A DNA stretch of 64,000 bases, taken from NCBI RefSeq assembly GCF_000280925.3, contig NZ_CP012109.1, positions 3,926,501-3,990,500 on the forward strand, read 5' to 3'. Positions 1-11,967 of this stretch are shown here, one piece after another; position 1 is the stretch's first letter; each line of letters starts with the position of its first letter. The position numbers and the translations under genes are program-made. The notes under the pieces were generated by a model. The model was not told where the DNA came from and ran no database searches. It was given only the letters and a program-made list of their open reading frames with translations. The DNA is from Myxococcus hansupus. Its GTDB lineage: Bacteria > Myxococcota > Myxococcia > Myxococcales > Myxococcaceae.

Positions 1-1
1 T

Positions 2-772
<771 letters not shown>

Positions 773-814
773 CCCGCAGCGCGGTTACTCACTTCCACCC
801 CAGGAGCCTCGAAC

Positions 815-1591
815 ATGGCCTACGAGAACATCCGGCTGGAGCAGGAGGGCGCCATCGCGACCCTCTTCGTCGACCGCCCCAAGGCGCTCAACGCCCTCAA
901 CACCAAGACGCTGCAGGAGCTCGAGTCCGCACTGAAGTCCCTGCCCGCGGACGTGCGCGTCCTCATCCTCACCGGCGGCGGCGAGAAGGCCTTCGTCGCC
1001 GGCGCCGACATCGCGGAGATGGCCGCGCTCACCGACGCCCAGGCCCAGGAGTTCGGCGCCCTGGGTCACCGGGTCATGGCCTCGCTGGAGGCGCTGCCCA
1101 TCCCCACCATCGCGGCGGTGAATGGCTTCGCGCTCGGCGGCGGCTCCGAGCTGGCCCTGGCCTGCGACTTCATCTACGCATCCGAGAAGGCCAAGCTCGG
1201 CCTGCCGGAAGTTGGTCTGGGTGTCATTCCGGGCTTCGGGGGAACGCAGCGCCTCACCCGCCTGGTGGGCCGCGCCCGCGCCAAGGAGCTCATCTTCACG
1301 GGTGAGCGCATCGACGCGGCCAAGGCCAAGGAGTACGGCATCGTGCTGGAGGTCCTCCCCGCGGACGGCCTGCTCGCGCACTGCCGCGCCGTGGCGGAGA
1401 AGATGCTCAAGAACAGCCCGCTGGCCATCTCCAAGGCCAAGCAGGTCATCGAGGCCGGCGCGGATCAGGACCTGCGCAAGGCGAACGAAATCGAGCGCCA
1501 GGCCTTCGGCGACCTCTTCGGCTCCGCGGATCAGCGCGAGGGCATGAAGGCCTTCCTCGAGAAGCGCCCCGCGACCTTCACCGGGAAGTAA
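815..1591 (+). CDS. Enoyl-CoA hydratase (crotonase family)
   Basis: 258 residues, the normal length for a monofunctional crotonase. It hydrates 2-enoyl-CoA (probably crotonyl-CoA) to 3-hydroxyacyl-CoA. The oxyanion-hole segment FVAGADIAEM lies near residues 64-73, the block NGFALGGGSELALACDF near 107-123, and LPEVGLGVIPGFGGTQRL, with its catalytic Glu, near 129-146. A Shine-Dalgarno-like AGGAG sits about 8 bases upstream of the ATG. It follows the 3-hydroxyacyl-CoA dehydrogenase closely and precedes acyl-CoA dehydrogenases, giving a nearly complete beta-oxidation spiral in one cluster. Substrate range cannot be read from sequence. Confidence 0.95.
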   Translation: MAYENIRLEQEGAIATLFVDRPKALNALNTKTLQELESALKSLPADVRVLILTGGGEKAFVAGADIAEMAALTDAQAQEFGALGHRVMASLEALPIPTIAAVNGFALGGGSELALACDFIYASEKAKLGLPEVGLGVIPGFGGTQRLTRLVGRARAKELIFTGERIDAAKAKEYGIVLEVLPADGLLAHCRAVAEKMLKNSPLAISKAKQVIEAGADQDLRKANEIERQAFGDLFGSADQREGMKAFLEKRPATFTGK

Positions 1592-1595
1592 CGCG

Positions 1596-2225
1596 GTGAA
1601 GGGGCTGGCGGCTGGGGGACTGTTGACGTGTCTCCTGGCCGCGGCGCCCACGGAGGCCTCGGATGACACCGGGGCTTCGGAGGGACGGGCGCCCCTGCTG
1701 GTGTCCTGGAAGCGCTCGCTGTGCCTCTACACGGCCTGCTTCCTGGAGCCGCTCATCCCGGACGTCCGCTACGAGTGGGGACCGGGCGCCAGTGAACACT
1801 GGGTGCTGTCTTGGCCCATCCACCCATGGGCGCTGCCTCCCTTGGACATCCCGGGGCCGACGCTGGTGGTCTCGCCGTTCCTGGAGCCGCAGCTCCGGCT
1901 TCGGGGCTCGGCCTTCCGGATGCTCGCCGGGGCACGGGTGTATGCGTTTCCCGACGCAGCGCGTTTCGGAGTGTTGGCCGAAGGCGCCGGGTTGTGGGGA
2001 CAGGACGGCTCGGGCGGCGTGGCGGGGCTCGGAGTGTCCTATGACTTGATCGAGCGGCACCGCGACACCGTGCCGTGGACCGTGTCCGTGGTGGTGCGGC
2101 GGGCCTGGACGGGGGAGGGGAACCGGCTGGACGTGAGTCTCGACGTCACGGTGCCCCTGAATATGTTCGTGGGTTCTCCCGGGGAATCCCGGGTCTCAGA
2201 CGGCCGGACCGTGTCACACCGGTAA
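1596..2225 (+). CDS. Hypothetical exported protein
   Basis: 209 residues starting at a GTG only 4 bp after the crotonase stop, so it is probably translationally coupled. The N terminus, MKGLAAGGLLTCLLAAAPTEA, looks like a Sec signal peptide with cleavage near residues 20-22. The mature part is rich in alternating hydrophobic and polar residues and in Gly, Pro and Trp, as in small outer-membrane or periplasmic beta-rich proteins. I recognise no family. Its place inside a fatty-acid cluster suggests co-expression, but no metabolic role can be deduced. Confidence 0.7.
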   Translation: MKGLAAGGLLTCLLAAAPTEASDDTGASEGRAPLLVSWKRSLCLYTACFLEPLIPDVRYEWGPGASEHWVLSWPIHPWALPPLDIPGPTLVVSPFLEPQLRLRGSAFRMLAGARVYAFPDAARFGVLAEGAGLWGQDGSGGVAGLGVSYDLIERHRDTVPWTVSVVVRRAWTGEGNRLDVSLDVTVPLNMFVGSPGESRVSDGRTVSHR

Positions 2226-2300
2226 ACCCTGGCGCGCCTTCCGTGCCCGCGCCGCGTCTTCGCTGTTCCCGAGGGGTGCCCCTCATATTATGGAGGTTCC

Positions 2301-3443
<1,143 letters not shown>

Positions 3444-3448
3444 CCGTC

Positions 3449-3898
3449 ATGACGCGAGCGCTTCTGTCCGCAGTCGTCCTGGCCTCGGCGGTGGCGCTCG
3501 CGCAGGGCGCTCCGTCCAAGGCGCCCTCGGGCGGCAAGTCCGCCCCGACGAAGCCGGCCCCCGCCAAGCGCGACGGGCCGGACGTCGAGCGGCTGCCCTT
3601 CACCCCGGACTCCATCCGGCAGGTCGTCCAGCACCACCAGGGCCGCATCCAGGAGTGCTACGAAGACCACATGGCGGAGAAGGACCGCACGGTGCAGGGC
3701 AAGCTGATGACGACCTTCACCATCGACCCCAACGGGCTGGTGAAGGACGCCCGCGTGGTGAAGAAATCCAGCACGCTCAAGGACCCCAGCCTCCACGACT
3801 GCGTGCAGGCCGTCCTGTCGTCCATGACCTTCCCCAAGCCTCCGGATGGCGCGGACCACCCCATCGAGTATCCGTTCAACCTGAAGGCCATCGAGTAG
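3449..3898 (+). CDS. Small exported protein with AgmX/PglI (TonB-C-like) C-terminal domain
   Basis: 149 residues. I chose the ATG at 3449 because it begins an obvious signal peptide (TRALLSAVVLASAVALAQGA) and lies 5 bp after the preceding stop. A short Ala/Pro/Lys-rich linker follows. The C-terminal domain has the pattern HHQGRIQECYE ... GKLMTTFTIDPNGLV ... DCVQAVLSSMTFPKPPDG, matching the AgmX/PglI C-terminal domain common in myxobacteria and related to the TonB C-terminal fold. Two cysteines, in QECYE and HDCVQ, could form the disulfide frequent in this family. AgmX itself was found through gliding-motility mutants, but this small paralogue lacks the long repeat regions, so a motility role should not be assumed. 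It probably acts in the periplasm. Confidence 0.8.
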   Translation: MTRALLSAVVLASAVALAQGAPSKAPSGGKSAPTKPAPAKRDGPDVERLPFTPDSIRQVVQHHQGRIQECYEDHMAEKDRTVQGKLMTTFTIDPNGLVKDARVVKKSSTLKDPSLHDCVQAVLSSMTFPKPPDGADHPIEYPFNLKAIE

Positions 3899-3908
3899 GA
3901 CAGCCGCC

Positions 3909-5054
3909 GTGAACTTCGAGCTCACCGAGACGCAGACCCTCATCCGTGACACCGCCCGCAAGTTCGCTCGAGAGCGCGTGGCCCCCCTGGCGCGCACGCT
4001 GGACCGCGAGGAGCGCTTCCCCACGGACCTCTTCAAGGAGCTGGGCGAGCTGGGCCTGCTCGGCGTGAATCTGCCGGCCCGCTACGGCGGCTCGGAGGCC
4101 GGCGCGGTCTCCTACGCCCTGGCGATGATGGAGATGGCGGCCGCGGACGCCTCCACCTCCGTGGCCATGGCCGTCACCAACATGTGCGGCGAGCTCATCA
4201 ACGCGTTCGGCACCGACGCGCAGCGCGAGAAGTACGTCACGCGCCTGGCGTCCGGTGAGGCCATCGCGGGCTCCTTCGCGCTGTCCGAGCCCCACGCCGG
4301 CTCCGACCCGGGCGCGCTGCGCACCACCGCGGTGCGGCGCGGGGACTCGTGGGTCCTCAACGGCAGCAAGCAGTGGATCACCTCCGGCGCGTACGCTGGG
4401 GTGCTGGTCGTCTGGGCCCGCACGTCCGGGTCGGGCAACAAGGGCCTGTCGTGCTTCATCGTCGAGGGTGGGACGAAGGGGCTCATCATCGGCAAGCACG
4501 AGGACAAGATGGGCCTGCGCTCCTCGAACACGGTGGGGCTCACCTTCGAGGACTGCGAAATCCCCGCGGAGAACCTGCTGGGCGCGGAAGGGCAGGGCTT
4601 CCGGCTGGCCATGGTCGCGCTGGACGGCGGGCGCATTGGCATCGCGGCGCAGGCCTGCGGCGTGGGCCGGGCGGCACTCGAGGCGTCGGTGGCCTACGTG
4701 AAGGACCGCAAGGCGTTTGGCCAGGCCATTGGCGAGTTCCAGGGCCCTCGCTTCATGCTCGCGGACATGAAGACGCAGTTGGACGCGGCGGAGCTGCTGA
4801 CGCTGCGCGCGGCGGTGATGAAGGAGCAGGGACAGCCGTTCTCTCGCGAGGCCTCCATGGCGAAGCTGTTCGCCAGCGAGATGAGCAACCGCGTGGCGGA
4901 CAAAGGCGTACAGCTCCACGGCGGCTACGGGTACATCGACGAGTTCCCGGTGGAGCGGTACTTCCGCGACGCCCGCGTGCAGACCATCTATGAGGGCACC
5001 AGCGAGGTGCAGCGGATGGTGATCGCCCGGGAGAGCTTCAAGCTGCTGGGTTGA
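3909..5054 (+). CDS. Acyl-CoA dehydrogenase, second paralogue
   Basis: 381 residues, starting at GTG 11 bp after the preceding stop. It has the same architecture as the upstream dehydrogenase: GSFALSEPHAGSDPGA loop, NGSKQWITSGAY, and a terminal IYEGTSEVQRMVIA carrying the catalytic Glu. It is clearly divergent from the first copy, so it probably handles another short or branched acyl-CoA rather than being a recent duplicate. It closes the beta-oxidation cluster; a 314-bp intergenic region with a promoter for rpsA follows. Confidence 0.94.
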   Translation: MNFELTETQTLIRDTARKFARERVAPLARTLDREERFPTDLFKELGELGLLGVNLPARYGGSEAGAVSYALAMMEMAAADASTSVAMAVTNMCGELINAFGTDAQREKYVTRLASGEAIAGSFALSEPHAGSDPGALRTTAVRRGDSWVLNGSKQWITSGAYAGVLVVWARTSGSGNKGLSCFIVEGGTKGLIIGKHEDKMGLRSSNTVGLTFEDCEIPAENLLGAEGQGFRLAMVALDGGRIGIAAQACGVGRAALEASVAYVKDRKAFGQAIGEFQGPRFMLADMKTQLDAAELLTLRAAVMKEQGQPFSREASMAKLFASEMSNRVADKGVQLHGGYGYIDEFPVERYFRDARVQTIYEGTSEVQRMVIARESFKLLG

Positions 5055-5210
5055 GCTTGGAATAACAGGGGCTTGGCCGCCTGTTCGTGCTGCTGGCAGG
5101 GGCGCGGCGCTTCATTTCGGGAGGGCTGCGCGCCAGGGCAGGCGTTCTTAACTACGTGCCAGGAACCGGAGTAGGACATCCACCCAACAGCACAGGGGGC
5201 ACGAGCTCGC

Positions 5211-5240
5211 TTGACTACCGGAATCACCGGTGTCTAGGGT
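5211..5240 (+). promoter_or_regulatory. Predicted sigma70-type promoter for rpsA
   Basis: A near-perfect -35 box TTGACT at 5211-5216 is followed after 18 bp by TAGGGT at 5235-5240, which keeps the first, second and sixth consensus positions of the -10 box. Transcription would start near 5247, leaving a leader of about 120 nt before the rpsA start. This is the best promoter-like pair in the 5055-5368 gap. Inferred from pattern only. Confidence 0.5.
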
Positions 5241-5261
5241 GCGCGGCTTCCATCAAATCAG

Positions 5262-5279
5262 GTCCTCAATGAGGAGGAC
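5262..5279 (+). promoter_or_regulatory. Leader hairpin upstream of rpsA
   Basis: Perfect 6-bp inverted repeat, GTCCTC at 5262-5267 and GAGGAC at 5274-5279, with a 6-nt loop, about 90 nt upstream of the S1 start codon and inside the predicted leader. In other bacteria S1 represses its own mRNA through leader structure, so this is a candidate element. The stem is short and the function is inferred. The ribosome-binding site AAAGGA lies at 5353-5358. Confidence 0.3.
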
Positions 5280-5368
5280 GCACGTCACGGCCCGCTGCTC
5301 CCCGCAGGTCGCGACGGTAAAACCACCATCAGGGGGCAGTTGTACCGGTTTCAAAGGACTTCCATTTC

Positions 5369-7081
<1,713 letters not shown>

Positions 7082-7110
7082 TCTTCAGTCGCACGCGCCA
7101 ACACGGCGAG

Positions 7111-7142
7111 ACGGCCGGGTTCCCGAAGGGGGGCCCGGCCGT
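7111..7142 (+). terminator. Intrinsic terminator-like hairpin after rpsA
   Basis: ACGGCCGGG at 7111-7119 pairs exactly with CCCGGCCGT at 7134-7142. The stem continues inward through two G-U pairs and three C-G pairs to a GAAG loop, about 14 bp in all, starting 29 nt after the rpsA stop. The following TGCCGTTT is only modestly T-rich, as is common in GC-rich genomes. Confidence 0.7.
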
Positions 7143-7196
7143 TGCCGTTTCCAGGTGGAGCCGCTCTGTGCGGGCTCGCGAACGCGGGGTCCGGTT

Positions 7197-7226
7197 TTGA
7201 CGGGAATCCCCTGCGAACGCTAAGCA
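7197..7226 (+). promoter_or_regulatory. Possible promoter for the WD40 lipoprotein gene
   Basis: TTGACG at 7197-7202 and TAAGCA at 7221-7226 are 18 bp apart. They lie between the rpsA terminator and the start codon at 7271. The -10 match is weak. Confidence 0.3.
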
Positions 7227-7270
7227 GGACCCTGCGTGCTTCGGGGCCGAGCGCGTGGGGGAGACATTCC

Positions 7271-9772
7271 ATGTGGGTACGTTCTTGGACCTGGGGCCAC
7301 GGCGCCAGGGTGGCCGGTGCGCTCGCACTGAGCGCGATGCTGGGTTGTTCGAGTGATGACGGCGCGTCATCGAAGCCGCCGGGCACGGCGCGCATCGAGC
7401 TGCCCGTCTCGGCGCTGACGGTGGGAGAGGCGGGGACCTTCCGCTGCGTCGCCGAGGATCCGGACGGCGACGCGCTGACCTACGTGTTCGACTGGGGGCG
7501 CGCGAAGGCCGATACGGGCATGTCCCAGCGCGTGCCCAGCGGCACGGCCGCGGACGTGACAGCCACCTTCCAAACCGCGGGTGAGTTCTTCGCGGCCCGC
7601 TGCCGCGCGGTCGACACGCACGGCCAGGTGGGCGCGTGGTCCCAGTATGTGGGTTTCGCCGTGCAGGCCCCGCCGTCTCCGAACGACGGGAAGCGAGAAC
7701 TCACACTGGACGTCATGGGGCTGGGGAAGGTGAGGAGCACCCCCTCCGGGATTGATGGCTGCACGGGCACGTGCAGCGCGCGCTTCGACCTGGGGACCCA
7801 GGTCTCCCTGGAGGTGGAGCCCGCGGAGGGTTGGCGATTCCTGGGGTGGTTGGGCTGTGGCGCCGATCCGGTCCCCAACGTCCTCCCGCTCGAATTCGAT
7901 CGGCGCTGCACCGCGAGGTTCGCGCCGAAGGTGGAGGTCGCCTCCGAGTGGCGGCAATCCGGCGCGGTGCTCCCCAGTGACGCGGAATGGGGACCGGGGG
8001 GCACGCTGCTCGCCGTGATGGACCGCTCCGACATCCAGGGCGTGGTGCGCGTCTGGAATGTGAGCCAGGGACACCTGGCCCAGGAGATTCGCATGAGAAG
8101 CGCGGCCCTCCGCTCGGTGGCCTGGGGCTCGCAGGTTCGCGACCTGGCCGTGGGGCTCGCGGATGGACGCGTGGCCCTGTTCGACCCAGGAATGGAGGCG
8201 CCTTACCGGACGTGGAGCGCCCATGACGGCGAGGTGGTGAAGCTGGACTGGTCGCCGGGTGGGAGCGAGCTCGCGACCGTGCACAACATCCCCACGGGCG
8301 GCGCGGAGGTGCGGTTCTGGGACGCCGCCACGGGGACGGAGAGCCGGCCGCTGCTGCGCACCACGCGCACCGTCCAACAGCTCCACTGGAGCCCGGACGG
8401 CCAGTGGCTCGCGCTGGAGGTGCAGAGCGGCCAGGTGGAGCTCCACACGCTGGACCTCTCGGCGATGCCCCACGTCGAGGAGTACGCGGAGAGCTTCGCC
8501 TGGAGCCCGGATGGCGCCCGTTACGCCGTGGGCAGGTACCAGAACGTCCAGGTGTACGCGACGGCGAACCATGCGCTGGAGGCCTCGTGGCCGGGCGCGT
8601 GGAGCGTGTCCTCGCGCCTGGACTGGAGCCCGACGAAGGACTGGCTCGTGGTGTCGGACCTGCTCCGCAACCTGGTCGTCCTCGATGTCACGACGGGCGC
8701 TGTCGTCACGGATGCCTCCGAGCGCCCGGCGGATCCACTGGATGGGACGGGCTACAGCGCCTTGCGCTTCCACCCCCACGGAGAATCGTTCGTCGCGGTG
8801 GAGGGCATTCCGGCCGCGGTCTCCCTCTTCACCGTGGAGGAGCAGGCCCCGCGGGCCCACCGGCGCGAACTGCTGACCCACACGAAGGCCGTGAACGCCG
8901 TCGCCTGGTCGCCAGGAGGGCACACCGTGGCGTCAGCGGGAGGCGACGGCAAGGTCCGGCTCTGGAACGCTTCCGGCCAGGCCCAGGCGACGCTGGACGG
9001 GCACGACGGCAAGGAAGTGCATTCCCTCGGATGGAACGCTGAAGGCACCTGGCTCGCGACGGGCGGTGCGGACGGACGGGCCATCCTCTGGGATGTCGCG
9101 TCCGGCGTCATCGGCAGCGGGCCCTTCTATCTGACGCCGCAGGCTCAGGGGCGGACGCCTCGCATCGACTTCGTCGCCCTCCAAGCGTCTGGCGGCGTGG
9201 GCTACCTGGCCGTCGCGGGGCACCATCCCATTCTCACCGGCAGGCTGAGCGGTGTGCAGGTCTGGAACACCCGGACGGGCGCGTCGCTGCTCCACATTCC
9301 CGTGACAGACAGCCCGGTCGTGGCGCTCGGATGGAGTGCCTTGGGGCTGGTCATCGTCCATGACGACGCGACCTGGGACGTCTGGAACCCGGAGACGGGG
9401 ACGCGCCAACGCGTGGAAGGCCCGTGGGAAAGGCTGTCCGCCGCGGCCCTCAGCCCGGATGGGACGCAGGTGGCGTGCAGTGACCGACTGGGCGTGTCCG
9501 TCCTGGACCTGGCGACGGGCAACCTCGTCGCGGAGGCGGCGAGCCCCCTCGAGCAGCGGACCCTGGCGTGGAGCCCGGACGGGAAGCGCTTCGCCGGCGG
9601 CGGCTGGACGAAGCTCGTCTTCCAGTGGGCGCTGGGTGAGGACCGCGACCTCCCGCGCTCCGTGGTCGGCGCGCATGAAGGCGCCGTCACGGGCGTCTCG
9701 TGGCGCCCGGATGGCCAGGCGCTCACCTCGGGTGGAACGGACAGCGCGCTGGTCACCTGGCGCGCTCCATAG
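7271..9772 (+). CDS. WD40 beta-propeller lipoprotein with PKD-like domain
   Basis: 833 residues from the ATG at 7271. I preferred this start to the longer frame because it opens a lipoprotein signal peptide, VAGALALSAMLGCSSDDG, whose lipobox ends at the Cys of LGC. The mature protein begins with a PKD/Ig-like domain (about residues 40-130, with DPDGDALTYVFDWG). A short InlB-B-repeat-like segment follows (GLGKVRSTPSGIDGC ... GWRFLGWLGCG). About 600 residues of WD40 repeats complete it, such as NAVAWSPGGHTVASAGGDGKVRLWN, HSLGWNAEGTWLATGGADGRAILWD and the final VTGVSWRPDGQALTSGGTD. At least ten blades can be traced, enough for more than one propeller. It is probably anchored to the inner or outer membrane and serves as a protein-interaction scaffold. 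The partner is unknown. Confidence 0.85.
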   Translation: MWVRSWTWGHGARVAGALALSAMLGCSSDDGASSKPPGTARIELPVSALTVGEAGTFRCVAEDPDGDALTYVFDWGRAKADTGMSQRVPSGTAADVTATFQTAGEFFAARCRAVDTHGQVGAWSQYVGFAVQAPPSPNDGKRELTLDVMGLGKVRSTPSGIDGCTGTCSARFDLGTQVSLEVEPAEGWRFLGWLGCGADPVPNVLPLEFDRRCTARFAPKVEVASEWRQSGAVLPSDAEWGPGGTLLAVMDRSDIQGVVRVWNVSQGHLAQEIRMRSAALRSVAWGSQVRDLAVGLADGRVALFDPGMEAPYRTWSAHDGEVVKLDWSPGGSELATVHNIPTGGAEVRFWDAATGTESRPLLRTTRTVQQLHWSPDGQWLALEVQSGQVELHTLDLSAMPHVEEYAESFAWSPDGARYAVGRYQNVQVYATANHALEASWPGAWSVSSRLDWSPTKDWLVVSDLLRNLVVLDVTTGAVVTDASERPADPLDGTGYSALRFHPHGESFVAVEGIPAAVSLFTVEEQAPRAHRRELLTHTKAVNAVAWSPGGHTVASAGGDGKVRLWNASGQAQATLDGHDGKEVHSLGWNAEGTWLATGGADGRAILWDVASGVIGSGPFYLTPQAQGRTPRIDFVALQASGGVGYLAVAGHHPILTGRLSGVQVWNTRTGASLLHIPVTDSPVVALGWSALGLVIVHDDATWDVWNPETGTRQRVEGPWERLSAAALSPDGTQVACSDRLGVSVLDLATGNLVAEAASPLEQRTLAWSPDGKRFAGGGWTKLVFQWALGEDRDLPRSVVGAHEGAVTGVSWRPDGQALTSGGTDSALVTWRAP

Positions 9773-9907
9773 AAACCGTCCGACCGGTCGGGCGGGCAGG
9801 GGCGTGGCGTCCGAGGCGGCAGGCCTCGTGACTCCGCGCCCTTGCTCGTGCTGGCGCACCGCGTCGTGCGCAGTGGACGCTCACAGTCGTGTGACGAGCA
9901 AGGATGC

Positions 9908-9936
9908 TTGAACTCAGGGAAGTGGCCGGTGATAAG
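9908..9936 (+). promoter_or_regulatory. Predicted promoter for the thiolase/CoA-transferase genes
   Basis: TTGAAC at 9908-9913 and GATAAG at 9931-9936 are separated by 17 bp, a good sigma70-type match. The -10 box is also the left half of an inverted repeat, GATAA (9931-9935) and TTATC (9951-9955), a possible operator. A strong Shine-Dalgarno AGGAGG at 9980-9985 precedes the thiolase ATG by 8 bases. The rest of the 9773-9993 gap holds a 12-bp palindrome, CCGACCGGTCGG, at 9780-9791 just after the WD40 gene and nothing else I recognise. Confidence 0.45.
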
Positions 9937-9993
9937 GGCCAGCGTCGCTGTTATCGAAACCCATCCGCACATCCTCATTAGGAGGCAGTTTTC

Positions 9994-11175
9994 ATGGCTC
10001 GTGACGTCGTCATCGTGGGCGCGGCCCGTACTCCCATTGGTGCCTTCCAGGGCGCGTTGTCCAAGCTGACGGCGCCGCAGCTCGGCGCGGTGGCCATCAA
10101 GGCGGCGCTGGAGCGCGCGGGCGTGAAGCCCGACGCCGTGCAGGAAATCATCATGGGCTGTGTGCTCACCGCCGGCGTGGGCCAGGCGCCCGCCCGCCAG
10201 GCCGCCATCTTCGCAGGCCTCCCCGAGACGGTTCCGGCCACCACGCTGAACAAGGTCTGTGGCTCCGGCCTCAAGGCCGTCATCGCGGGCGCCCAGGCCA
10301 TTGCCCTGGGTGACGCGGACGTCGTCGTCGTGGGCGGCATGGAGTCCATGAGCAACGCGCCCTACATCAGCCACAGCATGCGTGGCGGTGCGCGCATGGG
10401 CAACGTGGAGTTCAAGGACGCGATGATCCACGACGGCCTCTGGGACGTGTACGGCAACGTCCACATGGGCCTGTGCGCCGAGGAGTGCGCCACGACGCAG
10501 GACATCACCCGCGCGCAGCAGGACGAGTACGCGCTGGAGTCCACGCGCCGCGCCATCCAGTCCCAGAAGGAAGGCCTGTTCCAGGCGGAGATCGTCCCGG
10601 TGCAGATCCCCGGCAAGAAGCCGGAGGACGTCGTCACCGTCTCCGACGACGAGGGTCCCCGCAACGCGAAGCCGGACAAGATTCCGGGCCTGAAGCCGGT
10701 GTTCAAGAAGGACGGCACGGTGACGGCCGCCAACGCGTCCTCCATCAACGACGGCGCCGCGGCGCTGGTGCTGATGAGCGAGGAGCGGGCGAAGGCCGAG
10801 GGCCGCACCATCCTGGGCCGCATCACGGGCCACGCGCAGGCGGCGCGCAAGCCGGTGGAGTTCACCATCGCCCCCACGGACGCCATCAACAAGATGCTGA
10901 CCAAGAAGGGCGTCAGCGCGGGTGACGTGGACCTCTGGGAGATCAACGAGGCCTTCGCGGTGGTGTCCATCGCGAACAACCGGCTGCTCAAGCTGGACCC
11001 GGCCAAGGTGAACGTGCGCGGCGGCGCGGTGGCGCTGGGCCACCCGATTGGCGCGTCCGGCGCGCGCGTGCTGGTGACGCTGCTGCAGACGATGAAGGAC
11101 CAGGACAAGAAGCGTGGCGTCGCGTCGCTCTGCATTGGCGGCGGCGAGGGCATCGCGCTGATGGTGGAGCGCTGA
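9994..11175 (+). CDS. Acetyl-CoA acetyltransferase (thiolase)
   Basis: 393 residues, the standard length of a biosynthetic-type thiolase (AtoB/PhaA). It interconverts two acetyl-CoA with acetoacetyl-CoA. Catalytic features are all present: nucleophilic Cys89 in NKVCGSGLKAV, the NEAFA block, GHPIGASGAR with the catalytic His, and the second Cys in SLCIGGGEG near the C terminus. The two subunits of a 3-oxoacid CoA-transferase follow, so together they probably activate and cleave acetoacetate, or run in reverse. Chain-length preference is inferred from this context. Confidence 0.95.
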   Translation: MARDVVIVGAARTPIGAFQGALSKLTAPQLGAVAIKAALERAGVKPDAVQEIIMGCVLTAGVGQAPARQAAIFAGLPETVPATTLNKVCGSGLKAVIAGAQAIALGDADVVVVGGMESMSNAPYISHSMRGGARMGNVEFKDAMIHDGLWDVYGNVHMGLCAEECATTQDITRAQQDEYALESTRRAIQSQKEGLFQAEIVPVQIPGKKPEDVVTVSDDEGPRNAKPDKIPGLKPVFKKDGTVTAANASSINDGAAALVLMSEERAKAEGRTILGRITGHAQAARKPVEFTIAPTDAINKMLTKKGVSAGDVDLWEINEAFAVVSIANNRLLKLDPAKVNVRGGAVALGHPIGASGARVLVTLLQTMKDQDKKRGVASLCIGGGEGIALMVER

Positions 11176-11177
11176 TT

Positions 11178-11217
11178 CTCCTCTCCCGATAAGGGAGGGG
11201 GCGCGGGGTGGGGGCCT
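11178..11217 (+). repeat. Intergenic REP-like palindrome
   Basis: CCTCTCCC at 11180-11187 pairs with GGGAGGGG at 11193-11200 around a GATAA loop, with one G-U pair. It is followed by a GGGGTGGGGGCC stretch. This layout (pyrimidine-rich arm, purine-rich arm, then G-rich tail) resembles dispersed intergenic palindromes of many proteobacteria. It lies between the thiolase and CoA-transferase genes, where it could affect transcript stability. Confidence 0.4.
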
Positions 11218-11257
11218 TTCACGGGCCTTCACCCCGTTCGCACATGCGGGAGGGCGG

Positions 11258-11956
11258 ATGAACAAGGTCTACGCGAACGCGGACGAGGCGGTCGCCGACA
11301 TCCCAGACGGCTGCACGCTCATGAGCGGCGGCTTCGGGCTGTGCGGCAACCCGGAGAATCTCATCGAGGCACTTCACCGGAAGAACGTGAAGGACCTCAC
11401 CATCATCTCCAACAACTGCGGCACCACCGAGCTGGGGCTCGGAATCCTTCTTCAGAACAAGCAGGTGAAGAAGATGGTGTCCAGCTACGTGGGAGAGAAC
11501 AAGGAGTTCGAACGGCAGTTCCTCTCCGGTGAGCTGGAGGTGGAGCTGACGCCGCAGGGCACGCTGGCCGAGCGCATCCGCGCGGGTGGCTGCGGCATTG
11601 GCGGCTTCTTCACCCCCACGGGCGCCGGCACGCAGGTGGCCGAGGGCAAGGAGTCGCGCATCATCGACGGGCGGCTGCACGTGCTGGAGACGCCGCTGAA
11701 GGCGGACTTCGCCATTGTCCGCGCGTGGAAGGCGGACCGCTGGGGCAACCTGGTGTTCCGGAAGACGGCGCGGAACTTCTCCCCGATGATGTGCATGGCG
11801 GCCAAGGTCACCATCGTCGAGGCGGAGCACATCGTGGAGCCCGGCGAGCTGGACCCCGACCTGGTCCACATCCCGAGCATCTTCGTGAAGCGCATCGTCC
11901 AGGCGAAGAACCTCCAGAAGTGGATCGAGCGGCGCACCGTCCGCAAGTCGGCCTGA
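11258..11956 (+). CDS. 3-oxoacid CoA-transferase, subunit A
   Basis: 232 residues, the alpha subunit of the two-subunit SCOT/AtoD-type CoA-transferase family I. It binds CoA and works with the next gene to move CoA between succinyl-CoA (or acetyl-CoA) and acetoacetate. The family glycine loop is [13 protein letters not shown] near residues 28-40, with [21 protein letters not shown] near 110-130. The ribosome-binding site GGGAGGGCGG lies right before the ATG. Subunit B starts 11 bp after its stop. Confidence 0.95.
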   Translation: MNKVYANADEAVADIPDGCTLMSGGFGLCGNPENLIEALHRKNVKDLTIISNNCGTTELGLGILLQNKQVKKMVSSYVGENKEFERQFLSGELEVELTPQGTLAERIRAGGCGIGGFFTPTGAGTQVAEGKESRIIDGRLHVLETPLKADFAIVRAWKADRWGNLVFRKTARNFSPMMCMAAKVTIVEAEHIVEPGELDPDLVHIPSIFVKRIVQAKNLQKWIERRTVRKSA

Positions 11957-11967
11957 GGAGCCCATCC

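Noticed and set aside
785-1669. - strand ORF of 294 codons opposite crotonase
   Set aside because: Antisense shadow; the + strand encodes a complete crotonase.
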